The notes under the pieces are model-generated. The model had not been told where the DNA came from, made no database searches, and was given only the letters and a program-made list of their open reading frames with translations. Below are positions 46,212-57,262 of a stretch of DNA of 64,000 nt, piece after piece; positions within the stretch are counted from its first letter, which is position 1; the number at the start of each line of letters is the position of its first letter. Location of the stretch: assembly GCA_025200525.1 (NCBI GenBank), contig CM045761.1, positions 43,098,190 to 43,162,189 of the forward strand, written 5' to 3'. Source of the stretch: Camellia lanceoleosa. Lineage: Eukaryota; Streptophyta; Magnoliopsida; Ericales; Theaceae. Both the position numbers and the translations under genes were made by a program.

Positions 46212-47379
46212 TAATTTTTTGAAAACTGATTTTTTTGGTTTTCGTGTTTTTTTGTTTTTAGTAAATATTTTTTAAATTTTAAATTTTTTTTTTACTTTTT
46301 TAGATGCACCTTACTTAGATGTATCTAAAAAGTAAAAAATTTGTGGAAAAATATTATAAAAAATTAATAAATATATAAAAATATAAAAAATATACTGAAT
46401 TCTTGTATTTTTTTATTTTTGGTGTTTAGTAAATTTTTAAAAGATTTTTTTTACAATTTTTTTACTTTTTAAGTGTATTTATGTTAGGTGTGTCTAAAAA
46501 GTAAAAAAAATTACTTAAAATATTAAAAAAATTTAGTAAAAACAAAAAATATAAAAAATAAGAAAATAAAATTTTTAAAAAAATATTTTTTAAAAAGTGG
46601 AAACAAGCAATTATTTTTTACTATAAAAGAATGATCATTTTATATATAAAAAAACAAACAGACAAAAGGACAAAACCTGGCCCCAATAAAAAAATGCCCA
46701 CGTGAACAACTAAAGAACCGTCAAAATTACATGGAAGCCCTATTAGCAACAAAGAGAGTAGGAATTTGTTGAAAACATAAGGATAATTTCGGCAGAAACG
46801 GCCAAAAAAAAAAAAAAAGTTCAAATATAAGTCATCATTAATAAATTATTCCCAAAAAAAAAAAAAAATTAGGAATAAAAAATACAAGCCTCAAGCAATA
46901 AAGCCCTTGTTATATAGATAGATATATATAATTTTATAATTTTTTTAAACTATCCAAGGGATAATTTTAAGGAGATTTTTTTTTAAAGTCCCTAATAATA
47001 GTAATTTAAATGATAGAAAACACCAAAAAAATAGATGGTGCATCAGGTCCCTCAACTAGAACGTGCACATTTTTAATTCTTTCATGGACCAAAATACCCT
47101 TCACAAATCAACTGAGAATACTCCACTGGATTCCAACGACTCAATTCCATTCTAAACATCCAACCATCTTCACGAGCAAGAGAATAGGAGAATTAGGGTT
47201 TCACAATCATCTTCACTATCGACATTACAGTTTCATTACTGCCAAAATCTTTTCTATTCCTTCCTGACAATTTTCTCTGACCCGTTTTCACTGTTCATCG
47301 TCATCTCAATTCATCTTCTTCTCATTGCATCTTCATCTCAGGGCATATTAGTTGGTAATTAGGATTTCATCATCACTCT

Positions 47380-48365
47380 GGTAAGTTTTCTACAATCCAA
47401 CGAGTTTTTCTCTAGAAACACAGTTAATTGCATATTATATTAGCATTCCATTAATTAGGGTTTCAATTTCGTAATAAAAAACTACATGAATTTGAAAAAT
47501 GTTATTTCTCTAAGTTTTGAACTTATTCTTGAAGATGTTTGTGTGATTTTCTCTATAAATTTCTCTGTCATTTGAATTTCTCTGGTATTGGCTTGATCTA
47601 TGTTTCTTCTTTGAATTTTCTCTGATATGTTTATTCCATCATTTGTTTCTGTTTATTTCCCCATTTTTCCTAGCATGGTTAATTTCTCTGTGTAATTTTC
47701 AAATACAATTCATTCAAATTTCTCTACTTTATAAATTTCTCTGGCTTGCCATGTTTAATTTTCTCTGGCATGTGTAATTTTCTCTATCATTTTCATTTTC
47801 TGTACTTGCTAGATTTATGTTTATTTCTTGAATTTTCTCTGGTTATATTTTGCATCTATATATAATTTTACTTTCTTGTCTATGTCTATGTTTCTTAGGT
47901 ATTTATAATTTTTTCTAGTCACATCACTTTTCTCTCTTGTGTGTATCTGTCATGTTTAATTTTCTCTGGTTGTCTATAAATTTCTCTAGCATTTTCACAT
48001 TATGGAATGGAAATTTTCTCTGACTTGCAATTTTTAATTTTCTCTGGCATGTGCAATTTTCTCTGGCATGTTTATTTTGTTCAATTCTTGTTTTCTCTGT
48101 TCTGTAAGTTTTTGTCGCATGTTTAAGTTGCTTTGTTTATTTTATCTTGCTAATTGTGGAATGTAAATTTTCTCTAGCTTGCCATATTTATTAGTACTCT
48201 GTCATTTAATTTTCAGTGTCTAATTTTCTCTGACCACCTTAATTTTCTCCCTTATGTGTAATTTTCTCTGACATGTTCAATTTTCTCTATCATGTTCAAT
48301 TTTCTTTAGCATGTTCAATTTTCTCTAGGATTTAATGTTGACATCTTTATGTTTTCATTGTCTAG
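47380..48365 (+). repeat. Intron packed with the motif AATTTTCTCTGG
   Basis: About 24 copies of TTTCTCT, most within the longer context AATTTTCTCTGGC/ATG or AATTTCTCTG, in a 986-bp intron, all on the plus strand. Spacing is irregular (10-90 bp). The same motif recurs in the later introns of this gene (listed as a finding). Confidence 0.85.
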
Positions 48366-48585
48366 AAATGAAGAAACGTAAAAGTAGCAAAATACCAGAA
48401 ACACCAACAAAGAAACAGAAACTCTTTCAGTCCTCTTATGATCTTAGATCAAAAAGCAGCAAAACACCACAAACTCCTTGCTAAAAAACAGAAGTCCTAG
48501 GTGATAAAGCAACAAGTATCAAGATAAATATCCTAACTTCAAAAGACTCAAGCTCAACAGGGAAAAAAACCTGTTAAACTCCAAA

Positions 48586-49170
48586 CACTACAAGAAAATG
48601 CACTTTTGGCGACTAAAGTTTTAGTCGCTAAAAGTAAGGTTTTTAGTCGCCGAAGCCTTTTCCCGACTAAATATTTTGGTCGCTAGATTTGTCGCAGGAA
48701 AACAGACGGGGAAGGTTTTGGCGACTAAAAAAAATTTAGTCGCCAAAAGTCCTATAAATGGCTACTATAAATGGCTACTAATGTTTTAGTAGGGAAAAGT
48801 ACAAGGTATTGGCGACTAAATATTTTTTAGTAGCCAAAAGTCATAAATTGGCGACTAAATATTTAGTCGCAAAAAGTTTTCAAATAAAATTAATTTTCAT
48901 TTTCAGCGACTAAAACTTTTAGTCGCCCAAAGTATCATTTATTATTAGCTACTAAATATTTAGTAGCCAAAAAAAGTTAATTTTCATATTTTTTTTTAGC
49001 TACTGAGTTGTTTAGTCGCCTAAAGTCTCATATATTTTTTACTACTATATTTTTAGTCGCCAAAAAATCTTTGATTTGTTTTTGGCTACTAAATTTGTAG
49101 TAGCCAACAAGTTTTACTTAGTTTTTTTGGCTACTAAACATTTAGTCACCAAAAACTTTATTTAGTGTTA
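48586..49170 (+). repeat. Left sub-terminal repeat array of CACTA-3
   Basis: About twenty gcgactaa / ttagtcgcc copies, with variants 'gctactaaatatttagtagccaa' that form their own palindromes. Most of the array consists of divergent back-to-back pairs. Confidence 0.9.
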
Positions 49171-49919
49171 TTTTTTTTTTATTATTATTATTAATTTCTG
49201 CACAACCTGTATTTATTTCGTGCAACCTGCACCCTGTATATAAACAAAATAATACATATGTCTATTTTTATTTCACTTTCAACCATCCAAAAATTTGGTC
49301 TTGTAACATCAAATTCTATACAAATCAAATATAATCCAACCCAAAATAATAATTCCATACAAACAGATAATCATATAAAAATGATGTCCTTCATATACAA
49401 AAAAGAAATATCCACTTTGTGAACTATAGAAGTGAAGCATAATCCACATCTGATTTAGAAATCATTTTACTGTAGACAACAAATACCATAGGCCTGCTAA
49501 TTTTCATATCACAACTACCAATCTATCATTCCAATGAGTAAATCAACTGAGAAAAAACACTAATAAAAAGCACAAAAGACTTAAAGGCAGAAACCATGTG
49601 GAATCTTTAATCAATCTTTTAATAAAGCCGAAGGATGGAGGAAACAGATAAAAGCACATAATAATCTCTTCCCGCTGCAACAAGACCAACCCATTTTGGT
49701 TTCTGTCAATAGGTCCTCAAAACACAGCAGAGCACACCTTGCAAAGAATTAGAAGACAAGTCAAAAAACAAATTATATCACTACTACCAAAGTAGCAAAT
49801 TTTAATTCATCTGATGTAACATTAGATATTTATATATATATATATATATATATGTTTATGCTAATAGCATAGACACAATGAATAGAGAAGTCTACTTGCA
49901 ATTAGTGCCATCAGCATTT
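49171..49919. other. CACTA-3 interior, left part
   Basis: The beginning matches CACTA-2 (~25450-25650), including 'aaccatccaaaaat' and 'caaattctatacaaatcaa'. From ~49600 it probably becomes the 3' untranslated region captured with RPN5. A (TA)n tract is at ~49832-49853. Confidence 0.5.
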
Positions 49920-50138
49920 TCAAACTTTCAAGGCAGCTTTGTGAACCATAGTTTCCTTGTGGATTTGGTGGCAACTCTTCTCCACAAGGTCAAGCAACTT
50001 CTCCAAGTTCATAGCCCACGAATTCAAAATGTCATTGTTGTCCTTTGTTGCCTGGAAACAGACTATACCCATTGGCCGATCAATCTTTGTTACCAGCGCT
50101 TTAGAGACAACCATCTCTGAAAGATGCTTCTCAGCTTC
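49920..50138 (-). pseudogene. RPN5: Captured last exon of 26S proteasome subunit RPN5 (PSMD12 homologue)
   Basis: The minus strand from the acceptor (ctcag|gaagct) at 50138 reads [48 protein letters not shown] and [17 protein letters not shown], then TGA at 49920. This is the C-terminal end of the PCI domain and the tail of RPN5, a lid subunit of the 26S proteasome. The exon is open, in phase and ends with its own stop. Upstream exons are absent. It is very well preserved compared with the transposon genes nearby, which suggests a recent capture or insertion. Confidence 0.88.
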
Positions 50139-53100
50139 CTGAGAAAGAGAGACAAATATGTAACTCTTTATAAAACACATGGATTCAGATACATGCAACA
50201 TCACACCAATCAGCAACAAGATATGAAGAATATTGTCATACACAGGTGTGTTAACCAAAAAAAAAAACTATTGCAGCAAAGAAACTTGAAGTGCAGTATG
50301 CAGTAATCCAATACAGAGGTAAAGGAATTAAAACAAGCACCCTTCAAATAAGATTAATAATAGCTCCCATTTTAAAGGGTTCTGCTTTTCTTTTTCTTTT
50401 TTTAGATCCTCTGTTTTGTATTTTTTATTATTATTTCCCTTCGCATTGGGGGGGGGGGGGGGGGGGGGGGGTGGGGTGTTGCAAAACTGGCAGCCTGCCC
50501 TTAAGGAACAGTATGGAAAAGCTTAATAGTAAGTACTAGTTGTTTGAGATAGTGTAATTGTCGATAAAAAGTTATATATCACATGTGATGTTTTATGCTA
50601 TGTATCATCTATACAATATAAACAAAAGAATAGGAGTATAAATTCATTGTTCTTAAATGAGGGAATTTCAAATTATTGACCACAACAAATATCAAATAGG
50701 CCTAACAAAAAGCTGAAAATAGGAAATCAAAATAAGAGAGTGCGTTTTAAAGAAAAAAAGAAAAATGAAAAGAGTACACAAATTCCTGTATGGGGCAATA
50801 AAAACTCAATAGAATCAAAAACATTAGCAGGGTAACTAATTTCCATAGATAGAAATAGTATTTTGCAAAATGTAGCTTCAATATGCACACGCTAAAACAT
50901 AACACTTGCACAAGATTAATAGATGTCCAAAGGCTATGAGCATGGAGAGTTTGAGAAGAGTATCGAAGTACCAGTTATTTCACCGATCCCTAAAACATCA
51001 TGGTGGTAGATATTACACATTTTGGTAATGGTTAGTTTATTGGTGCTATCTCCAAGGTGAAATTCTCTATCCTAATCACTGGCAAAAGGAAAGGGTTTTT
51101 TTCCTCAAGTTCAAGGGATTTTAAGCAACTATGCCCACTTCTCTTATTCTAGTCATGGAGGTGTTACCAGATGTGAGGTGTGTTGAAGACGGAGGTACAC
51201 TGAGGAGATTCATGGTGGCGGATAGAGGAGAATTAGTATTAGTTTCTCACCTGCCTTTCTGTCATGTTATTTTTTGTGGAGCAGAAGAATGGCATCTTAG
51301 ATCTCTCACTAGTGCTGATGTGTTTTATTGAAGTTGTTTAACCTATGAATAACATAGGCAAGGTGAATTGATCCCAATGGGATGATTACAAAAAGAAGAA
51401 CCTGATTAGCACGGTACCACAAGTTTAAGCCATGGCAGAGAACTTGGGCTGTGGGTATGGGAACAATACCATTGTCCTACATTTGTCATTAGGTTCCTCC
51501 TTTAAGGTTAAAATCGTCTGAAATTCTGTTCCATACAGTTAAGAGACTAAGAGGAAGGTAGCAGTATAAAGAGGTAGTGTTTATCTAAGGAAACAAGCTC
51601 TTATTAAAATCACAATGCCAGCCTTCCAACATATTTCATTTTTTTATTTACCAATACAAACTTGGTGGTGAGAACAACCTACACAAGATTTGGAGACACT
51701 TCTTGTGCAGTGAAATGGGTTTGAGTATCATTTGCATTTGGTGATTTCGGATGTGGTGTCTTCTTTGATCTTAGGAAAGGGAAGGAGAGAAGTGGCAGAT
51801 CATTTGTTCTTACTTCTCAAGAAAAGGATTGGGAATTTGTATGTTGAGAGCAAACCAACTACTACAGAGGAAGTGGCAGATTCTTTGTGGAGTATAGTGG
51901 AGAAGAACTATGGGAATGCTTCAGGAAAACAGTTTATGATTACAAAGAAGGTGAGAAATATATGAGTTGGCTTGTGGAATGGTAGTATCAAAGGTAAGAA
52001 TATTTTAAGAAGCAACTTGACCTCAAGGTGTGAAACTTCAAAAGATTAAATTCTGGCACAATATGTGGGTGGAATGTCCATTTGTATGAAATGTTCCAGG
52101 ACTCTTTACGACTATGGTGGATGATGATACCTTGATAATAAATAATGTATGCATCTCAGCTAATCATTTGTATGAAATGTTCCAAGACTCTTTACGACTA
52201 TGGTGGATGAAGTTTATCTTTCTTAATCAAAAATGATTCCCATGATGCCACATACCCACAAATTTTATTTTTTATCTTTGTTAATCAAAAATTACCCAAA
52301 CTTTTTATGCACATAAAAAATTTAACATGAATTCAATAATAATATTAAAAAAATCTTGAATTAAGAAAATCAGACATTCCAAAACAAATGATGGCAACAC
52401 CTAAACACTTGGACACAACTAAGTAACTTCCCACAAAATCAAAGTCACCAAACCAAAAGGACAAGATTCTATTGTTGATAATGTTATTGCCAACCAAATC
52501 ACCATGATAATTTGTGATAACACATGGTTCCACCATCCATTAAAAATTTCCCATGGTGCCACAAGTTTCTTCTTTTCTTTTCTTTTCTTTTTCTTAATCA
52601 GAAATGAGCTAGGTTTTCATTGCACACACAAATTTTAAATCAATTCAGTATGTTAAAAATGAATGAATTATGCACATAATAAAACAAATAAATTAACACC
52701 AACACTATTCATTACTTCAAACAGAATCAGTGAGAGCATCAGAAATTACCAACCACCAAAAAAATAAATAATAATAATTCAAACCAAGCTAATTGAGAAA
52801 AACAAAATCTAATTCAATTCTGACCAAGTTGCTTGAATTGAGTATGGTTTAATATATGAAAAAGAAAAAAAGACAAACAAAATATGGATATAAAAATTCA
52901 AAGAAATCAAACCACCTATCAGATTCTACCCAGCTAAGGAAACATCATTTATTATTCAAATTCATTACATCTCTGTGAACGTAAATACTTACACACAGCT
53001 AAGCCCTCAAATTCAAATTCAGAAAACAAAAGGGAGGATGAGATTTCACAGTGACTCAAGCTTTTGTTATGCATAAAAAACTCAAAATCATTCAATCATG

Positions 53101-53709
53101 AGCACGAATAGCTATTAGGATCACAAAAATCACTACCTCCACCAAATCAAAGCAAGACCATTTTTTTTATAATAAAAAAACAAATCAAATTGAAACCCAT
53201 TTGCTTAAATTGAGTAGGATTTGAAATATAAAACTCAAAAAATAATAAAAAAATCAAAACCCATATGTAGAATACAGAGCAAATTTCAATCCTATTAAGC
53301 GAAGAGGACTTCACTGAATTGAGTCCTAAAATTTTCCATTAACTTACCTACTAATAATATTCTTGAATTGTTCAGTACCTTAAATCAATTGCTATCTACC
53401 TAATAAAACCCTAGATCTGGGATGGTGAAATGGGGAAATAGAGGAAGAGAGAGAGACAGAGAGAGAGAGAGAAACCTGAACGTGGCTGGAAGGGGGGCTG
53501 CGATGGTGAGCAACGGTGGCGAGAGCCGCGATGGTCAGCGGCGGTAGCGAGAGCCGCAATGGTCGGTGGTGGAAGTTCGATGGTAACTGCTAGCAGGGAT
53601 GGTGAGGGTGAGGTTTGCTAGTGTTTGACACAGAAGTGTATATCGTGTGTCTGTGTGTGTAAGAGACAAAACAGAGTGTAAATAGATCAGGCGCTATAAA
53701 TAATTTGTT
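50139..53709. other. CACTA-3 interior, right part
   Basis: No named gene. A 48-bp phrase 'catttgtatgaaatgttcca' ... 'actatggtggatga' is duplicated 86 bp apart at 52079 and 52165. Plus-strand frames at 51131-51331 and 51732-51965 are open and of coding-like composition (EVADHLFLLLKKRI, VADSLWSIVEKNYG) and could be another captured fragment, antisense to the leader; family unknown. At 53400-53690 lies the CT/GA leader with 'gagagccgcgatgg/gagagccgcaatgg' repeats. Confidence 0.45.
50448..50471 (+). repeat. Run of 24 G
   Basis: Uninterrupted poly-G, followed by TGGGGTG. Length is likely to vary between individuals and to be prone to sequencing error. Confidence 0.9.
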
Positions 53710-54261
53710 TCCCTCTAAAACAAAAATTTCAACCTTTCGCGACTAAATATATTTTTGGTCGCCAAATAACAAATAAAATTCTTTTTTAGCGACTAAAATT
53801 TGTTTTTGTCGCTGAAAATAAACTTTTGGCGACTAAAACTTTGGTCGCCAAAGGTAAAAAAATAATTTTTTAATTTTCAATTGGCGACTAAATGCTTTAG
53901 TAGCCAAAACTCAACATACTGCGACTAAGATTCTTTTTTGTCGCTGAAAATAAACGTTTGGTAACCAAAATTTTGGTCGCCAAAGGTAAAAAATTAATTT
54001 TTTATTTTTCTTTCGGCGACAAAATGATTTTACTAGCCAAAACTTAATATACGGCGACTAAAAAATTTTTTGGTCGCCAATTCTAGCATTTTTAGCAACT
54101 AAAATTTTTTTTAGTCGCCAAAAAAAAATATACCCCAACTAAAAAAAATTAGTAGCTAAATATTTTACTGTTGGCGACTAAAAAAATTAATTGGTTGCCA
54201 ATTTCATAACTTTTGGCGACTAAATTTTTTTTAGTCGCCGAATGTACATTTTGTTGTAGTG
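53710..54261 (-). repeat. Right terminus and sub-terminal repeat array of CACTA-3
   Basis: Alternating gcgactaaa and ttttagtcgcc / ttggtcgcc copies, ending TTTTGTTGTAGTG at 54261. It closely resembles the right end of CACTA-2 in order and spacing. Confidence 0.9.
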
Positions 54262-54264
54262 AAA

Positions 54265-55151
54265 GAAAGAGAGCTCATTACAGTATTCAATACCGATCCA
54301 ACCTCTCATCTGTTGTCTCCTTTTTTCAAACACTTAAATTCAATTCAAAGCAACTTGAAGAGCTTCAAAAGACTCTATTCTGGTATTTGATCCAAGCTCT
54401 AACCACTAGAAGGATTGATCCAAGGAAGTCTAGGAAATTTGATGATGATAATGTAGTTGCAATAATCCAACGTTATAATGAAAAAAACGAAAACATTCTC
54501 AGTTGGTAAAAAAGAACTTGACCATTACAACCAATGACATGACCTTGATTTTTTATTTGCAATAGGCGGTAAATGAGCCATGTCATTAAGATACTCAAAA
54601 AATCCAAACATTGCATTCCAAAGGTAAAGATTCCCAAATGACACAAGGCCCACTGGTCCTATTCTTAAAAATGCATTGGTCAAAGCAATGAAAGGCAAGC
54701 AATCAATTGACTTAAAAAATGTAGCAATCATTGTTACCTTGTACTTGTTTCTCACCATATTTTTTGCAACAAGTGGAAATTCAATAGGGTGGATTTTTAT
54801 CAAATACATGAAACCTCTTGAATCAATGAAGTAGTATGGTTGGCCAGAAGCAATCACAGCAACATTGATCGATTCTATCACAGTATTGCACAAAACTCTA
54901 GAAAAAGTTACGAGGTGTGTCATTACATTGCTGGTAAGTAGAATTTACAGTTATGATACTTATAAATTTGTGTGTTTAGCAAAATTTAATTACTTCAATT
55001 TTCATCACAGTATTGGCTATGCGAACATGTGACTATCAGTAACTCGGAAGACAGTAACACAATTGAATTCCCAATATGTGCGAAGTGGAACCTGCAAAGC
55101 TTGACCAAACAGTTGTAGAAGACACCAATCTACACCCTTGCACCTCGACAG
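54265..55151 (+). pseudogene. Mobile-domain-like exons of the Ulp1-type transposon gene
   Basis: 54265-54509 reads KERAHYSIQYRS, QLEELQKTLFWYLIQALTTR and DDDNVVAIIQRYNEKNEN. After a frame change it continues with FLFAIGGK, SIDLKNVAIIVTLYLFLTIF, FATSGNSIGWIFIKYMKPLE and WPEAITATLIDSI to a donor at 54933. The next exon, 55011-55151, begins YWLCEHVTISNSED and ends at gttag. This layout (a hydrophobic domain, 'G.I.W....Y..PLE..', then 'YWLCEH') recurs in plant transposon proteins that end in a Ulp1 protease. Stops near 54562 and 54838 break it. The minus-strand frame 54525-54923 is a shadow of this exon. Confidence 0.6.
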
Positions 55152-55892
55152 GTTAGATTCCTATCGCCATTGAAGTCTCAGTGAAACTCCAAAATTTCTC
55201 TGACCACTGATTTGTCTCCCTCTTTGTGCCTTGATTGATTGAGATCAATTTTCTCTGTGATGTAATATCTTTTATGGAATAACTTATGTGCCTTGACTAA
55301 TTGACATCAATTTTCTCTGAACTTTCAATTTGTGTTTCTTCTTTGATTACCACAGGTTTATTTTTGCCATTGTAATGAATTTTCTCTAGAATTCAAATTT
55401 TTCTGACCATAATTATAGCAACATTAACTTATATGCCCTGATTGATTTTCTCTGATATCTAAATTATGTTGCTTGTTTCATAATTTTCTCTGACCTATAA
55501 AATTATGTCTCCTTGTGTGTAATTTTCTCTGGTCCATACGATTTTCTCTGAAGTTTGTTTCCCATTAGTATGATTTAGATGAATTTTATCTGCCTTATTT
55601 GAATTTTTCTCTCAGTGAATTTTTAACATTTCTCTAATAAAAGAACCTCCTGTCACAGATAGATAACAAGGAACTAGTTAAAAACCCATCATAGGAGTTT
55701 TGTCTTAGTAAAAAGAAGAAGAAAGAATCAAAAAAAAAACATTGGTCAAATTCAAGGAGACATTAGAAGATTCATTTGAAGAAGAAGGATGAAATGAAGA
55801 AGGAGAAGGCAACACAGAAGAACAAGAAGCAAACAATGGAGAAGAAGATCAAGCAAGCAATACAGAAGCGGGAGCTAAAAAAAAAATGAAGA
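55152..55892. other. Intron and acidic-exon region of the Ulp1-type gene
   Basis: 55190-55640 is intron with about ten AATTTTCTCTG motifs. From ~55730 an A/G-rich Lys/Glu-coding stretch begins; the solo LTR interrupts it at 55893 and it resumes at 57263. Confidence 0.5.
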
Positions 55893-57262
55893 TGTCACGA
55901 CCCGCTCCCCGTACACAAGGGTTAAGCATCGTGATGGCTAGTAACTGAAGTTACTTCTGGCCAATTCTTGAACAAATAAATAAACGAGATCGGAAATAAT
56001 ATTTAAGTAAGGGTACCAAAATAATCATTAGAGCTTCTATTTAATTAAATTGTCAGAGCTGAACTATGTCTACAAAGTGTTTTGTGCCTACCCCACGCGC
56101 TGGCCTTGACATGTCACCTGAAAGTGGTAAACAACTATAAGTACATGACAGAGTGAGAAATATTATACTAAGAGCATAAGGGCATAAAATTCACCATGGA
56201 TAATTATAGGGCTAAACAGAGCTTGATATTAAAATACAGAATATATAGTATAGAAATCATTTGACATATAATACAGAAATCATATAAACAAAATAATCAT
56301 AACCACGGTACAGAATGGAATAGAACAAATGTATGGACTCAAGAGGTAGCTCGTACGAACTCTAGAAGTGGCTTACACCACAGTGTAGTACTTAGCTCCA
56401 TACAAAACTTTTCTCCACACCAGAAATCATAACCACGGTACAGAACATAACATATGTATGGACTCAAGAGGTGACTCGTACGAACTCTAGAGGTGGCTTC
56501 TACAATAGTGTAGTACTTAGCTCCGTACAACACTTTGTTCCACACCAGAAATCAAAATGACAGTGAATCCATGACAGACAAAGGGTCACAAAGTGACTAA
56601 TCAAAGGGTCAATGGTTATTTAAGTCCCCCAAGGCATGGGACCCCCGTGGTGGCACTTATAAAATAATTACTCAAAAAATATTTTAATAAACAGTTATAC
56701 CCATTGGTTTTCCATAATATATCAAATCAGGTTTATAAATAAATAACATAATTTATAAAACACAATTTACATAAAATAAATTATGGTAACTCAAAACATA
56801 CGTAAAACATATAATGGTAACTCAAGGTATAATATAACTCACCTTAATATTATTTCTAATTTTTACCTTTCATTCACGGCGACCCACCAAATACTCCAAA
56901 CTAAACTCAAAGGTTTTATATATAAAAAAAAAAACACGAGAGAGAGAGAGAGGGAGAGAGAGGAGAGAGAGAGTTGGAATTGGAAAGGATGAAATAGCTA
57001 CTGCACATCTATATATAGGCGGCAACGCGTGGGGAGCAAGTGGCTTGCGGGGTACGCTTTCCTTTTTGGTACAGAAAATATTATGTTTTAGCTTATTTTG
57101 ATTTAGGAAAAATATAGAGAAAAATATAATAAAAATACCATAATACTCAGAAAATAATATTGAATAATAATATAAAGTTAAAATTATTTTTTTTAAATCA
57201 TTTATAATTAACTAATACTAATATAAAATTTAAGGGATAACTTAAATTTTCGGATTGTTATA
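55893..57262 (+). mobile_element. Solo LTR (family A), 1370 bp, target duplication GAAGA
   Basis: Begins TGTCACGACCCGCTCCCC and ends GGATTGTTATA (usual ending TTACA). Flanked by GAAGA at 55888-55892 and 57263-57267. Same family as 7902-9610: shared 'ttaagcatcgtgatggc', 'gtaagggtaccaaaataatcat', 'gtccccc aaggcatgggac' and 'ctcaaggtataatataactcacctta'. It is shorter, mainly because it lacks the pyrimidine tract and (ATT)n. A (GA)n tract is at ~56937-56971. It splits an acidic exon. Confidence 0.9.

Larger units (their letters stand above)
44900..46918 (-). mobile_element. Helitron B (minus strand), ~2 kb
   Basis: Minus-strand 5' end TCTATATAACAAGGGC at 46918, preceded by A. Minus-strand 3' end: hairpin GTCCGTGT-CTT-ACACGGAC, 12 bases, then CTAG at 44900-44903. 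The base after CTAG is A rather than the expected T, which lowers confidence. It is separated from Helitron A by only 12 bases of (TA)n. No coding content; it contains two MITE-like insertions. Confidence 0.5.
48586..54261 (-). mobile_element. CACTA-3: non-autonomous CACTA element, 5676 bp, target duplication AAA
   Basis: Left end CACTACAAGAAAATGCAC; right end on the minus strand CACTACAACAAAATGTAC. Flanked by AAA at 48583-48585 and 54262-54264. Sub-terminal arrays of TTTTGGCGACTAAA at both ends match CACTA-1 and -2. No transposase. It carries the last exon of the proteasome subunit RPN5 on the minus strand and a CT-rich leader near the right end, in the same direction. It is inserted in an exon of the Ulp1-type transposon gene. 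Confidence 0.92.

Noticed and set aside
54525..54923. 132-residue minus-strand frame
   Set aside because: The plus strand of the same bases carries the recognisable transposon domain with proper splice sites; the minus frame is its shadow.
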